Below, piece by piece: positions 47,001-56,296 of a stretch of DNA of 64,000 nt (position 1 is its first letter; each line of letters starts with the position of its first letter). Source of the DNA: Caprella mutica (lineage: Eukaryota; Arthropoda; Malacostraca; Amphipoda; Caprellidae). A program made the position numbers and the translations under genes. Under the pieces are notes generated by a model. It was not told where the DNA came from and did no database searches. It saw nothing but the letters and a program-made list of their open reading frames with translations. The stretch lies in the NCBI GenBank assembly GCA_947561585.1, contig CANNZV010000328.1, forward strand, positions 1-64,000. The letters run 5' to 3'.

Positions 47001-47789
47001 GGGAGGAAGGAGGAAAGGGAATCCTTCACCTGAAATGAAACATTATAGGATATTGAAATAATAAAGAATACTATTTTTATGAATAGATAGGGTAAGTTAC
47101 TAATTATTGGTCAGTTTCACATTTTCGGTCACATAAAGAAAAACGATATAGCTAATCATTGTTATTTAATTTTTATTGGTATCCATGATAGTTTCGGATA
47201 TCATGGACACCAATAAAAAAATATACTATACAGTTTCTTCTTATATGGTCGAAGATGTGTATCTGACCAATAATTTGGAAATTACTCAAGATACAATTAT
47301 AGAAATAGATATTAGCAATATTCAATAAGTTTAACTGATATTTGTTTTGATGATTTATCACCTTTTTGCCTGTGAATTTATTGTAAGAATGTTCCAACCC
47401 ATAGTGTGCCATCAGATTTTTAGCTCCAGTCAACTCTGTTTCATTGGCTGGATCCTGAAATAGAAAAGAATTAAAATAACTTGCAGTTGAATAAAAGCAA
47501 ATTTAAAAAATATGTTGAACAATTAATGAATTTAATAATCGATATATGAATATCATACTAGAGACGAAGCGATTCATACCTTCATTAGATAAAATGGGCC
47601 AGAATTTACAACAGCGGGATGCTTGCCAGCTGATATAGTCATTTTGAGGGTACCAGTGGAATCATGTCGAGACATTGAAGGGGCTGCCATCGGTGATCTG
47701 GATCCTCTTGGGGAAGATTTTGGGGAGAATGAAGATGCAGAAGAGGCAACATCTCTATTGGTGAATAACTGTTCAGTCATCTTTTGCAT
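44083..47789 (-). CDS. MED19: Mediator complex subunit MED19, complete
   Basis: Five coding exons on the minus strand: 47789-47580, 47454-47362, 47029-46889, 44866-44707 and 44279-44083. All are GT-AG with consistent phases (801 nt, 266 aa; human about 244). Family signatures in order are GPFYLMK (residues 64-70), ELTGAKNLMAHYGLEHSYNK (77-96), SFLPSLPGILDTP, SSLRSLIDKPPV (126-137) and LNGFRLQHGPLPEQY (149-163). The lysine/arginine-rich tail HEKKPHKRKR...QRHSPEHM spans about 220-255. MED19 sits in the head/middle interface of Mediator and contacts transcription factors and RNA polymerase II. The start could also be the second ATG three codons later (47780), since the two are close. Intron 3 is long and holds a 26-bp array plus two MITEs. 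Confidence 0.95.
44926..45156. mobile_element. MITE family 1, MED19 intron 3
   Basis: Left AATTATCAGTCAGTTCCACA, central GGTATCCATGATACC palindrome, right GAAAATGTGGAAC then AACTTACCC. Confidence 0.82.
45230..45406. mobile_element. MITE family 2, MED19 intron 3
   Basis: Inner arms AAAATCATAGATCCTG and AGATCTATGATTTT are intact. The right terminus CATATAGTCACAACCC is good and the left terminus is decayed. Confidence 0.8.
45407..45934. other. MED19 intron 3, no feature
   Basis: AT-rich intronic sequence. Confidence 0.5.
45935..46797. repeat. 26-bp minisatellite in MED19 intron 3
   Basis: GAAACCTAATCAAATATTTG plus AAATTA is repeated about 33 times. Variants are CTAGTC, AAAACCAAATC, ATATATG and one TTTTTG insertion. 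A block of ATATATG units around 46495-46560 recurs at 46620-46660, which suggests segmental copying. Confidence 0.96.
47090..47284. mobile_element. MITE family 1, MED19 intron 2
   Basis: GGGTAAGTTACTAATTATTG at the left. The centre is ATTGGTATCCATGATAG / ATATCATGGACACCAAT. The right arm GATGTGTATCTGACCAATAA has a decayed terminus. Confidence 0.85.
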
Positions 47790-48062
47790 CAGACAGTTCA
47801 ACAACAAACAGAAAAAGAATTTGTCTGCAATAAGTTAACACTGCTACTCAACACCCACTAGTTTTGAAATATTTATTTGATTGTGATCTATAGCTACCAA
47901 ATGTATTGAATATTCTGTGAAAAAATTACTATTTTAAAAAAATGGCTTGATTATTTGATACAATCATATAAGATTTGTAGAAAATGATTAAACAGTTTAT
48001 ATGACAACCACTCTGCTGCCTGCTGAAAAGTAAGAGTAATCAAAATATTGAAATACAGTCTG
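47790..48062. other. Upstream of MED19
   Basis: MED19 5' UTR and presumed promoter. An ACTTATTGCAG (about 47821-47835, minus strand) could be a UTR splice acceptor. No core promoter motif is certain. Confidence 0.35.
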
Positions 48063-48290
48063 CCAAGTAAAATAATATGTCTCATGAACTCTCCATTTTT
48101 CTCTCCAGCTCTCTCCAAAATTCACGAAATTTCTCTCCAAAATGGTCAAATTATCTTAAATTCTCTCCAAAATAACATTGTAGTATAGGAGAAAATTAGA
48201 TCATTCTCGCCATTTGCAATTGAAGGGCTTGAAATAACTGTCACAAACTCGCCATTAAAATGGCGAGTTTGTAACAATTATTAAAAAGGC
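48063..48290. mobile_element. CCAAGTAA element, type A, with altered right end
   Basis: Starts CCAAGTAAAATAATATGTCT and has TTCTCTCCAAAAT words, an AACATTGTAGTATAGGAG core and the CGCCATTAAAATGGCG palindrome. The terminus is replaced by two AGTTTGTAACAATTATT repeats. Confidence 0.82.
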
Positions 48291-48319
48291 AAGTTTGTAA
48301 CAATTATTGTGAGCTCTTG

Positions 48320-48482
48320 CCAAGTAAAATAGTATGGCTCATAATCTCTCCATTGGTCTCTCAAGTTCTCTCCAAAATTCATCAAATTTCTCTCCATGAT
48401 GATCAAATATCATAAATTCTCTCCAAAATATTGAAAATAACATTGTATCATAGGAGAAAATCAGATATTTCTTGCCGTTTCA
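48320..48482. mobile_element. CCAAGTAA element, type A, left part
   Basis: CCAAGTAAAATAGTATGGCT to CATTGTATCATAGGAG and TTTCTTGCCGTTTCA, where a CCAGTCTG terminus begins. The right arm is absent. Confidence 0.78.
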
Positions 48483-49066
48483 CCAGTCTGCAAAACGCGT
48501 CATTGTTGCCAAAGATCTTTGGAGACTATATTTGAGGGAAAATTCATCAAAAAAATATCTTGGTGACTATTTTCTAATTAATTCCCCATGTTTCAGAGGC
48601 TGGAAAATTGTAAGCCCATTTTTGAGCCAAAATTCCACAAAAATTCTGAGCCAAGCCAATTTGGCTCATATTTTGAAGATTTCAAGCCAAAATTAACATG
48701 GGAACATAGGAATTAATTCAATATTTTAAGCCAATTAGACATATATGAGTTTTGACCTTTTAAAATCTAAGCCAATTAATTGGCTTTAACTGACATACTC
48801 TGTAACCCATGTTTGAGAGGCTGAAAAATTGTAAGCCAATTTTTGAGCCAAAATTTCACAAAAGTTCTGAGCCAAACCAATTTGGCTCATTTTTAGAAGA
48901 TTTCAAGCCAAAATTAACGTGGGAACATAGGAATTAATTCAAAATTTAAAGCCAATTAGACATATCTGAGTTTTGACCAAACATGGATTAATCCCTGTAT
49001 TTACATTAATTTTGCTACGAACAGAATAAGAGATCTCTATGAACACTTTACAAGTTTTACAGTCTG
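48483..49066. mobile_element. CCAGTCTG element, type F, with internal 222-bp duplication
   Basis: Starts CCAGTCTGCAAAACGCGTC. The inside is rich in AGCCAA and TTGGCT words. GAGGCTG(G/A)AAAATTGTAAGCC occurs at about 48594 and 48816. Two ACATAGGAATTAATTCAA cores are present. The right end is decayed (TTTTACAGTCTG). Confidence 0.65.
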
Positions 49067-50118
49067 AAAAGTACAGCAGGATTTCTGGATTAATCCTGCG
49101 CTTAAGTTCTATTTAATTCCTATGTTCCCATGTTATTTGCTGCACCCAAATGCCAAATCCCAATTTCTGGGAAAAATCCTGGGTCTGAGGAGGGCCGGAG
49201 TCCTTCTTTTCAGACTGGCCAGTTTCAGCAGACTGGCCTGGAGCCCTCCTTGCTGCCCTTCATTGGCGGCTGGTCTTCAATTGCAAATGAAATGGTGAGA
49301 ATTTCTGACCATGTTTCAAAGTATGACAGGAAAGTCACCAGTTTAGTGAGAAAATGGATCCAGGTCGCCACATTCAAGATACTTTAAAGAAGAAATTTGA
49401 CTTCCTAGTGATTGTGAAGATTTTACACTTGAAAATATCCTCATGCTTCATGTCTGATGCATGTGCATCTCTTGAGACTACTTTATGAGTGATTTACTTG
49501 TTATTTATATGCTTTTCAACTTATTTCACCTCACAAAAGTTGCCAGTATACTGGCGACTTTGTTCATACTTTGAAACATGGCTGGATGAGAAATATCTAT
49601 TTTTCTCCTATGCTACAAGCCTACAATGATATTTTAGAGAGAATTTATGATAATTTGATCATTTTTGAGAGAAATTTTGTGATATTTGGAGAGACAAATG
49701 GAGAGTTTAAGAATCGCAGTCTGAATCGCAGTCTAGGTATCCTCAGACCCAGAATTTTGTACAGAAATTGAGATTTGGACACAGCAAATAACATAGGAGC
49801 ATAGGAATTATTAAATAATAAATAGGACTTGGGCGCAGGATTAATCCACAAATCCTCCAGTCTGTATTTGGTGCACAAAATTCCACTGACTTTTTGAAAA
49901 AGCTGAAAAAATCAACCATAAATTTCCAGTAATTTTGCTGATCAACCAACATTTTACCCATTTTTCCACAGAAAATTAATGGTAACAGGAGTAAATAGCA
50001 AAAAATCCACCGACTTTGCCAGAATTTTATTTTCAATGGAGAAAAATTCCACCGACATGTCAGTGGAATTTAGTATTTACCACGAAATACAGACTGGCAA
50101 ATCCTGCTCTACTTTTCA
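49060..50118. mobile_element. CAGTCTG-ended element, type G, with long inverted arms, interrupted
   Basis: The left arm (AAAAGTACAGCAGGATTTCT, GGATTAATCCTGCGC, TTTGCTGCACCCAAATGCC) is inverted at 49735-49850 and 50098-50118 (CAGACCCAGAATTTTGT, GGGCGCAGGATTAATCC, TCCTGCTCTACTTTTCA). A type B element sits in the right arm. The middle (49210-49730) has a GC-richer segment and a type A-like remnant. Confidence 0.65.
49857..50097. mobile_element. CCAGTCTG element, type B, 241 bp, TSD CAAATCCT
   Basis: Starts CCAGTCTGTATTTGGTGC and ends CACGAAATACAGACTGG. CAAATCCT is duplicated exactly (49849-49856, 50098-50105). Confidence 0.94.
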
Positions 50119-50346
50119 CCAAAGTAAAATAGTATGGCTCATAAACTCTCCATTTATCTCTCCAGCTCTCTTCAAAAATCACCAAATTTCTCTCCAAAAT
50201 GATCAAATTATCATAAATTTCTCCAAAATAACATTATAGCATAGGAGAAAATTAGATATTTCTCACCATTTGCAATTGAAGGGCTCAAAATAACTGTCAC
50301 AAACTCACCATTAAAATGGCAAGTTTGCACATGCTTTATTACCTGG
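50119..50346. mobile_element. CCAAGTAA element, type A, 228 bp
   Basis: Starts CCAAAGTAAAATAGTATGGC and ends GCACATGCTTTATTACCTGG. It adjoins a CCAGTCTG terminus at 50347 directly, and no target duplication is visible. Confidence 0.85.
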
Positions 50347-50515
50347 CCAGTCTGCAGAATATGGAACATTTTTCCAAGACTCTCTGTGGGAGTTTTTGAT
50401 TGAATTTTAGAAATTGGAGATCTCTGCGGGAGTTCTTGAATTAATTCCTATGTTACCATTAATTTAACTGCGGGAGATTTTAAATTAATTCCCAGTTAAA
50501 TATAACAATTAGATG
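50347..50515. mobile_element. CCAGTCTG element, type C, left part
   Basis: CCAGTCTGCAGAATATGG, CTCTGCGGGAG words and the AATTAATTCCTATGTTACCA core match the intact type C at 33663. The right terminus is absent. Confidence 0.8.
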
Positions 50516-50557
50516 CATAAACTAACAAAATCCATATCATTCAAACGCACAACAATT

Positions 50558-51595
50558 CCAGACTGCAGGAACTGGTAAACTGTTCTCCAAGAAATCCTCT
50601 TTTTTAGCTTCTGTTCTCAGTAAAATACATGTAAATATAGGAGGAAATTAAGGATTGTTCGCACAGAAAATGTTAAAAATGTCCCATATTCTGGGGTCCA
50701 TACAATTACCGGAACGGACCATGAATTACCGGAACGAAACATGAATTACCGGAACGGACCATGAATTACCGGAACGGAGTTGTTTTTATTGAGAAATAGT
50801 CCTTGGTAAGTCATATAGGTATACATTAGGTCTATTTATGTTCCAATTGATATCATATTTTACCATTTTATAGTCATTTCTGCTCGTATATTCGCTACCA
50901 AACATCTGCAACATAGTTATAAACTTTACAAGAGTATATGCTGAAATTCGTTTTCTTTGCATAATCTTTCTAAGAAAATATTTTGAGGGGAAACTAAAGT
51001 AATTTTAATATTGGATTCCATATTATAGTTTTAATGAGAAGTATTTGGGTTCTATTTTGTGTATCCATTACTAGTACGTTTTGATATTCTATTAATCAGG
51101 ATTTTTAATTTTATGCAACATATACAAATTTGGTTCGTTTTTAATCGGGTAGTAGGTAAATTCATAACTGCTATCTGTCGCATTGAAGTTATGATGACCC
51201 ATGACTTACTTAATATACATATACTGTACATATGTATATTAATATATACTTACTTAATATACATAACATAAAAATGAAACAAAAAAATATTTTAAACCTA
51301 TAACACGGAATCACGGACTATCTAAGTTATCATGTCATGTCATGTCAATTTTCTGTCTATGTTTCAGATGTTTGGTAGCGAATATACGAACAGAAATGAG
51401 TATAAAATGGTAAAATATGACATCAATTGGAACATAAATAGACCTAATGTACACCTAAATGACTTAACAAGGATTATTTCTCAATAAAACAACTCCGTTC
51501 CGGTAATTCATGGTCCGTTCCGGTAATTCATGGTACGTTCCGGTAATTCATGGTCCGTTCCGGTAATTGTATGAACCGCATATTCTGCAGACTGG
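50558..51595. mobile_element. CCAGTCTG element, type D, interrupted by a Mutator-like element, TSD CAACAATT
   Basis: Starts CCAGACTGCAGGAACTGG and ends CATATTCTGCAGACTGG. CAACAATT lies on both sides (50550-50557, 51596-51603). Without the 885-bp insert and its duplication it is about 144 bp. Confidence 0.9.
50694..51578. mobile_element. Mutator-like non-autonomous element, 885 bp, 9-bp TSD CATATTCTG
   Basis: CATATTCTG is exactly duplicated (50685-50693, 51579-51587). The termini GGGTCCATACAATTACCGGA and, inverted, TCCGGTAATTGTATGAACC begin terminal repeats of about 220 bp. Each starts with three to four tandem GGAACGGACCATGAATTACC units. The inner arms ATTTCTGCTCGTATATTCGC and GCGAATATACGAACAGAAAT also pair. 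No transposase. A 9-bp duplication with long TIRs is typical of Mutator/MULE elements. Confidence 0.88.
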
Positions 51596-51603
51596 CAACA
51601 ATT

Positions 51604-53109
51604 GACTGATGGTTGTCTTATTAAATATAAAATAAGCATTTTTCCAGTAAAAATAAAACAATCAATTAAATGAATAAACAAAGAAAACCTGTATCAATCG
51701 AACGAGCAGAAATCAATTGATGGTTGCGCTATGGATTAATATACGCTATAAAATGTGCCAATTTGATGTACAAACTAAAAAAATCATATCATTCGAACGC
51801 GCAGGGATCGATCGATGGTTGCGGGATCGATCGATGGTTCAGGGCTGCGCAAACTGTTGATCAACAAATTGCGCAGCAAAATTTTAGGTCAATTAGACAT
51901 AGTAGGTACTAGGTACCTATCTGAGTTTTGACCCTTCGAAATGTAAGCATTAAGCATATCAATTGGCTTTCACTAACAAACACTTTGAAATGCCAGAAAT
52001 GGTAAGTTAGGTAGTAGGTACCTAACTTGATCTCATCATTTCAGTTTAAATGTCTGCTTTATTAATTTGGGAGAGCTTCTTCTTCTTCTTTTCACGAGGT
52101 GGATGAAAAGCCATCATAAAGCTAGTGGTCAACAGTATATTTGGCCAAATAATAATTTGAGAGAGCTTCTAAAAAAAACTAAACATAAAACTATTGACGA
52201 AATTCTAAAACTCGGAAGAAAATTATTGTATCCTTATTCATAAGCGTCGGAAGGACTGCGATGTGCTTGAAGGTCCCTTCCAAGCAAATATTTTTATTGC
52301 TTTATTCAACGAGGCTAATGTTTCTTATCATTTTGCTGCAAACCGCATCGAATTTGGTTTCATATTTTTAACTTTATATACTTTTAAATATTTTTATAAT
52401 CAAAACTCTACAAAACCTATTTTACTTCCGACTTACTAATTTAAGAAATTTTCAGCCTGAAGAAAAAGAATGTACACCATTTGTTTTGATTGTCAACTAG
52501 GTATTAGGTTTAATAAATCCATTTAATATTCGTGTAAAGGTATAAAATTGAATGAACTTATACTAGAAACGTTTATATACTTTAGGAAACAATTAATATC
52601 TAAAATAATTTGAATAAAGGTCGAAAACGCATGTTTTGTTTATAAAATTCAAATTTTTAATCAAAACAAAGAGTGTACAATCTTCTTCTTGAGCATCAGA
52701 TTAGTGATTCGCTCAATTGTTGCTCACAGAGTATTAAAAAACTTTAAAAACTAATTATAAAAAATATACTGAACCGAATTGTATGCAGTTTGCAGAACAA
52801 TGATCGTAGACCTTAGTTCTATAATATTATGTTATAAACTCATTTTTTTCCCGGAGCCTGGAGAGGACCTTTAATCACGGTAAATTTTTGACATCGATGA
52901 TCGAAACCGTTAATAAAATTCATTAGTTTCTCCAAAATTTGGTTCCCTAATAATATCAGTCAGCACTAATTAAGTCACTATCTAAATAAACAAGTCGTTA
53001 ACTATACGTATGTGTGTAATCATTGAAATGAATATTAGTTATCTGTCAAAAGAATCTAGATTATATATTCTAAAAAAATATTTATTGATTAAAATAACCC
53101 AGCTAACCA
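51604..53109. other. No gene recognised
   Basis: Near 51640-51860 a looser repeated text (ATCGATGGTTGCG, CATTCGAACGCGCAG) surrounds the insertion site of the type D element. It also occurs near 27350. The rest is AT-rich spacer. Confidence 0.45.
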
Positions 53110-53645
53110 TATCCTCTCTGTCCCGCGTGGGACAGAGGGGGACATCCCTCGCTAGCGAGGGACAGAGAGGGACGGGGGATTTCAGACGTCTGCAGACGTC
53201 TGAAATCCCACGTCTTTCCAACGTCTGAAATCCCACTCACGTCCCACGTCTTACACAAGTGGGATGTCCCTCGTCTGTCCCACGTCTTAAATCCCACTCA
53301 CATCCCACGTCTTTCCCACGCGGGATGTCCCTCTCTGTCCCACGCGGGATGTCCCTCTCTGTCCCACGTGGGATGTCCCTCTCTGTCCCACGCGGGATGT
53401 CCCACGTCTGTCCCGTGCAGGATGTCCCACTCTGTCCCTCGTCTGTTTTACGCGGGAAAAAGTACGCGGGATGTCCCTTTCTGTCCCACGTCTGTCCCAC
53501 GCGGGATGTCCCTCTCTGTCCCACGCGGGATGTCCCTCTCTGTCCCACGTCTGTCCCACGTGGGATCTCCCTCTCTGTCCCACTCGGGATATCCCTCTCT
53601 GTCCCACGTCTGCCCCTCTCTGTCCCTCGTCTGTTTTACGCGGGA
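53110..53645. repeat. 24-bp GC-rich minisatellite
   Basis: GTCCCTCTCTGTCCCACGCG plus GGAT, about 20 variable copies. Because 24 is a multiple of 3, both strands give long periodic ORFs (LSVPRGMS on plus, GQRGTSRV on minus). The palindrome GACGTCTGCAGACGTC lies near 53185, and CTGTTTTACGCGGGAAAAAG occurs twice (about 53442 and 53630). It is much GC-richer than its surroundings. Confidence 0.93.
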
Positions 53646-53699
53646 AAAAGTTATACCAAAAAGGTATATCTATATCAAGCTTTATTTACGTATCATAAC

Positions 53700-54330
53700 T
53701 AGGTAGGTATTCTTAAACAGATGTAGTTATCTACTATCTAGGTAGGCATTGATGAATAATACTAGGTAGTAGGTACGGATTGATGAACACTACCTAGTAG
53801 GTATACTAAGTAGGTAGGTATTGGTACTGGTAGGTAAAACAGTTATAGGTAACTAGATACGCATTGATAAACACTAGTAGATAACTAGGTAGGCATTGAC
53901 AAACAGTTGTAGGTAACTAGGTAGGTATTGATGAATACTAGTAGGTAACTAGGACCTAGCTTGGTTGTAGGCCACTAGGTAGGCAATGGTAAGCACAAGA
54001 AGGTAACTAATTAGGTATTGATAAGCAGATGTAGTCAACTAGGTAGGTATTGATAAACACCAGTAGGTAACTAGGTAGGTATTGACAAACAGTAATGTAG
54101 GTAACTAAGTAGGTACTGATAAATACTACGTAATGGGTAAGTAGTGATAACCACCAGTTGGTACAGATTGGTGGTTATCACTTGTACCTAGGTTACTAGG
54201 TAGTTATAAATAAACTCTAGTAAGTAACTAGATAGGTGTAAGGTAGTGATACCACCAGAAGGTAACTATAGGTAATATCAATTAACAGTTATAGGTAATT
54301 AGGTAGTTAATAACATTAATTAACATTATC
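53700..54330. repeat. Degenerate TAGGTAGGTATTGATAAACA repeat
   Basis: Units of about 30-40 bp containing GTAGGTAACTAGGTAGGTAT and TTGATAAACACTAG, at least fifteen diverged copies. Confidence 0.85.
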
Positions 54331-54495
54331 AATACAAATATTAATAAATAACTTTATACACATTCTTATCATTTACATTAAAAAATAAAAGATACCAAAA
54401 TGTAGAATATTAAATTATATTTATTTAAAATAATTTTAAGAAGCACGCAAGTTATCAAGTTGCATAAAGATCATTTCAATACTACTTCTTCCATG

Positions 54496-54577
54496 TCCAG
54501 GATGGCTGAGTGGTAGCGACGCAGGCTTCAATAGTACATCACATTAGAGTCCTGAGTTCGATTCCCGAGATGACCAC
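54496..54577 (+). other. tRNA-like sequence (tRNA pseudogene or SINE head)
   Basis: TGGCTGAGTGG matches the internal pol III A box and AGTTCGATTCC nearly matches the B box, at class II (Leu/Ser-like) spacing. The acceptor arms (TCCAGGA and GATGACC), the T stem and the anticodon stem do not pair properly, so a working tRNA is unlikely. Confidence 0.45.
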
Positions 54578-54579
54578 TA

Positions 54580-54959
54580 CAATTGTTTCTCCATTTCTTC
54601 CCATTTAATTTGTATATAACAATATGTAATATTAAAATGAATGATATACAGCCAAATGTATATCACTATATGCAATATGGTAAGAAATTGCAATAATGAT
54701 TAGTATGTTCTTTTTTATTTCTTATACATATTTATATACCCCAATTAACCGAAGTAGTTTGAGCCAAAAGAGAGATATGTCCCCCTTGCATGATGTACAA
54801 TGTTTTAAGTTCAAGCTTAACTGTTCATTGCTCTAGTGATGATAATTAGCTTCATAAACTGAGTATAAAAAACCCTTCCAAAAGATAAAAAACTAATATG
54901 TCATAACATTCAATTAGTCTTCATCGCCACAGTGTCTCCTCTCTATTTCACTTTCTTCC
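54580..54959. other. No recognised feature
   Basis: AT-rich spacer before the 66-bp repeat. Confidence 0.45.
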
Positions 54960-56240
54960 CTCTGTTTTTTTTATAATCGGAGGAGCTTTCAACTTCGTTC
55001 CGGTGATATTAATTTCCTCGTTTCATCTGGTCTTTCTGGTAATCGGAAGAGCCTTCAACTTCCTTCTGGTGTTAAGAGTGACCTTATTTCGTCTGGTCCT
55101 TCTGGTAATTGGAGGATTATCTGTCTTACTCCTGGTATTAACAGTGACCTTTTTTCGTGGCCTTGTTTCGTCGGATCCCTCTTGAAATCGGAGGAGCGTC
55201 CGACTTTCTCCTGGTGTTAATAGTGAACTCGTTTTGTCTGGTCTCTCCTTGTAATCGGAGGATCATATGTCTTCCTCCTGGTGTTAACAGGGACCTCGTT
55301 TCGTCTGGACTTTTTGGTAATCGAAGGATCATCCGTCTTCCTCCTGCTGTTAATAGTGACCTCGTTTCGTCTGGTCCTTCTGGTAATTGGAGGATTATCC
55401 GTCTTCATTCTGGACTTAACAGTGACTTATTTTTGTCCGGTGCCTCTTGTAGTCGGAGTATCATCCGTCATCCTCCTTGTATTAACAGTGACCTGGTTTC
55501 GCCTGGCTTTTGTAGTAATCGGAGGATCATCCATCTTCCTCCTGGTGGTAGTCGTTCGTATGGTCCTTGTGGTAATCGGAGGATTATGCATCTCCCTCCT
55601 GGTGTTGACAGTTGCCTTGTTTCATCTGGTGCCTCATGTAATCGGAGGATCATCCGTCTTCCTCCTGGTGTTAGTCGTTCGTATGGTCCTTGTGGTAATC
55701 GGAGGATTATGCATCTCCCTCCTGGTGTTGACAGTTGCCTTGTTTCATCTGGTGCCTCATGTAATCGGAGGATCATATGTCTTCCTCCTATTGTTAACAG
55801 TGACCTCGTTTCGTCTGGACTTTTTGGTAATCGAAGGATCATCGGTCTTCCTCCAGGTGTTAATAGTTACCTCGTTTCGTCTGGTCTTTCTGGTGATTGG
55901 AGGATTATCTATGTCTTCCTACTGGTGTTAATGATTACATTGTTTCGTTTTCTCCTTTTGGTAATCAGAGGATTATCCGTCTTATTGCTAATGTTAACAA
56001 TGACCTCGTTTCGTCTGGTTCTTCTGGTAATCGGAGGATCAACCGTCTTCATCCTGGTGTTAATAGTTACCTCTTTTCATTTGGTGCCTCTTGTAATCGG
56101 AAGAGCATGCGTCTTCTTATTGGTGTCAACAGTGACCTCTTTTTATCTGGTCTCTCTGGTAATCAGAGGATCATGGGTATTCTTCCTGATGTTAACAGTG
56201 ACATCTCTTTGTCTGGTTCCTATGGTAATCGGAGGAGAAG
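54960..56240. repeat. 66-bp tandem repeat, open in several frames
   Basis: About 19 copies of a 66-bp unit containing GTAATCGGAGGATCATCCGT, CTTCCTCCTGGTGTTAACAG and TGACCTCGTTTCGTCTGGT. Divergence is mostly by substitution, with a few shorter units (for example 55545-55565). The two copies of a larger block at about 55540-55660 and 55670-55785 are almost identical, showing recent segmental duplication. Since 66 is a multiple of 3, frames persist across copies. Confidence 0.95.
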
Positions 56241-56296
56241 GTTCCACCTTTCTGGTGTCAACACTCAGCTCTTTCCTGCCTTGGACATTCATGTGA
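55157..56296 (+). CDS. Candidate repeat-protein ORF over the 66-bp array, doubtful
   Basis: A 379-codon ORF with a 22-residue repeat (NRRIIRLPPGVNSDLVSSG type in its first part). It shifts register near 55920 to a hydrophobic 22-residue repeat (SFRLVLLVIGGSSVFLLVL type). The alternative plus frame is open at 55281-55931, and the minus strand shows TRRKTDDPPITRRTRRNE-type repeats in pieces. Multi-frame openness is what a stop-poor 66-bp unit gives by itself, so coding is not proven. No signal peptide, splice context or family is recognised. Confidence 0.2.
   Translation: MALFRRIPLEIGGASDFLLVLIVNSFCLVSPCNRRIICLPPGVNRDLVSSGLFGNRRIIRLPPAVNSDLVSSGPSGNWRIIRLHSGLNSDLFLSGASCSRSIIRHPPCINSDLVSPGFCSNRRIIHLPPGGSRSYGPCGNRRIMHLPPGVDSCLVSSGASCNRRIIRLPPGVSRSYGPCGNRRIMHLPPGVDSCLVSSGASCNRRIICLPPIVNSDLVSSGLFGNRRIIGLPPGVNSYLVSSGLSGDWRIIYVFLLVLMITLFRFLLLVIRGLSVLLLMLTMTSFRLVLLVIGGSTVFILVLIVTSFHLVPLVIGRACVFLLVSTVTSFYLVSLVIRGSWVFFLMLTVTSLCLVPMVIGGEGSTFLVSTLSSFLPWTFM

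Noticed and set aside
49130..49387. 85-codon ORF as a possible gene
   Set aside because: It lies between the inverted arms of a type G mobile element and shows no protein family.
27092..51595. Assigning the CCAGTCTG/CCAAGTAA elements to hAT or P on the basis of the 8-bp duplication
   Set aside because: The ends start CC rather than the usual CA/TA of those superfamilies, and no linked transposase is present, so the class is left open.
53039..53706. Several 60-150 codon ORFs on both strands
   Set aside because: They arise from a 24-bp unit whose length is a multiple of three.
54496..54577. Selenocysteine tRNA
   Set aside because: GCAGGCTTCAA resembles the anticodon arm, but the opposite strand of the stem (AGTAC) does not pair and the acceptor arms do not match.
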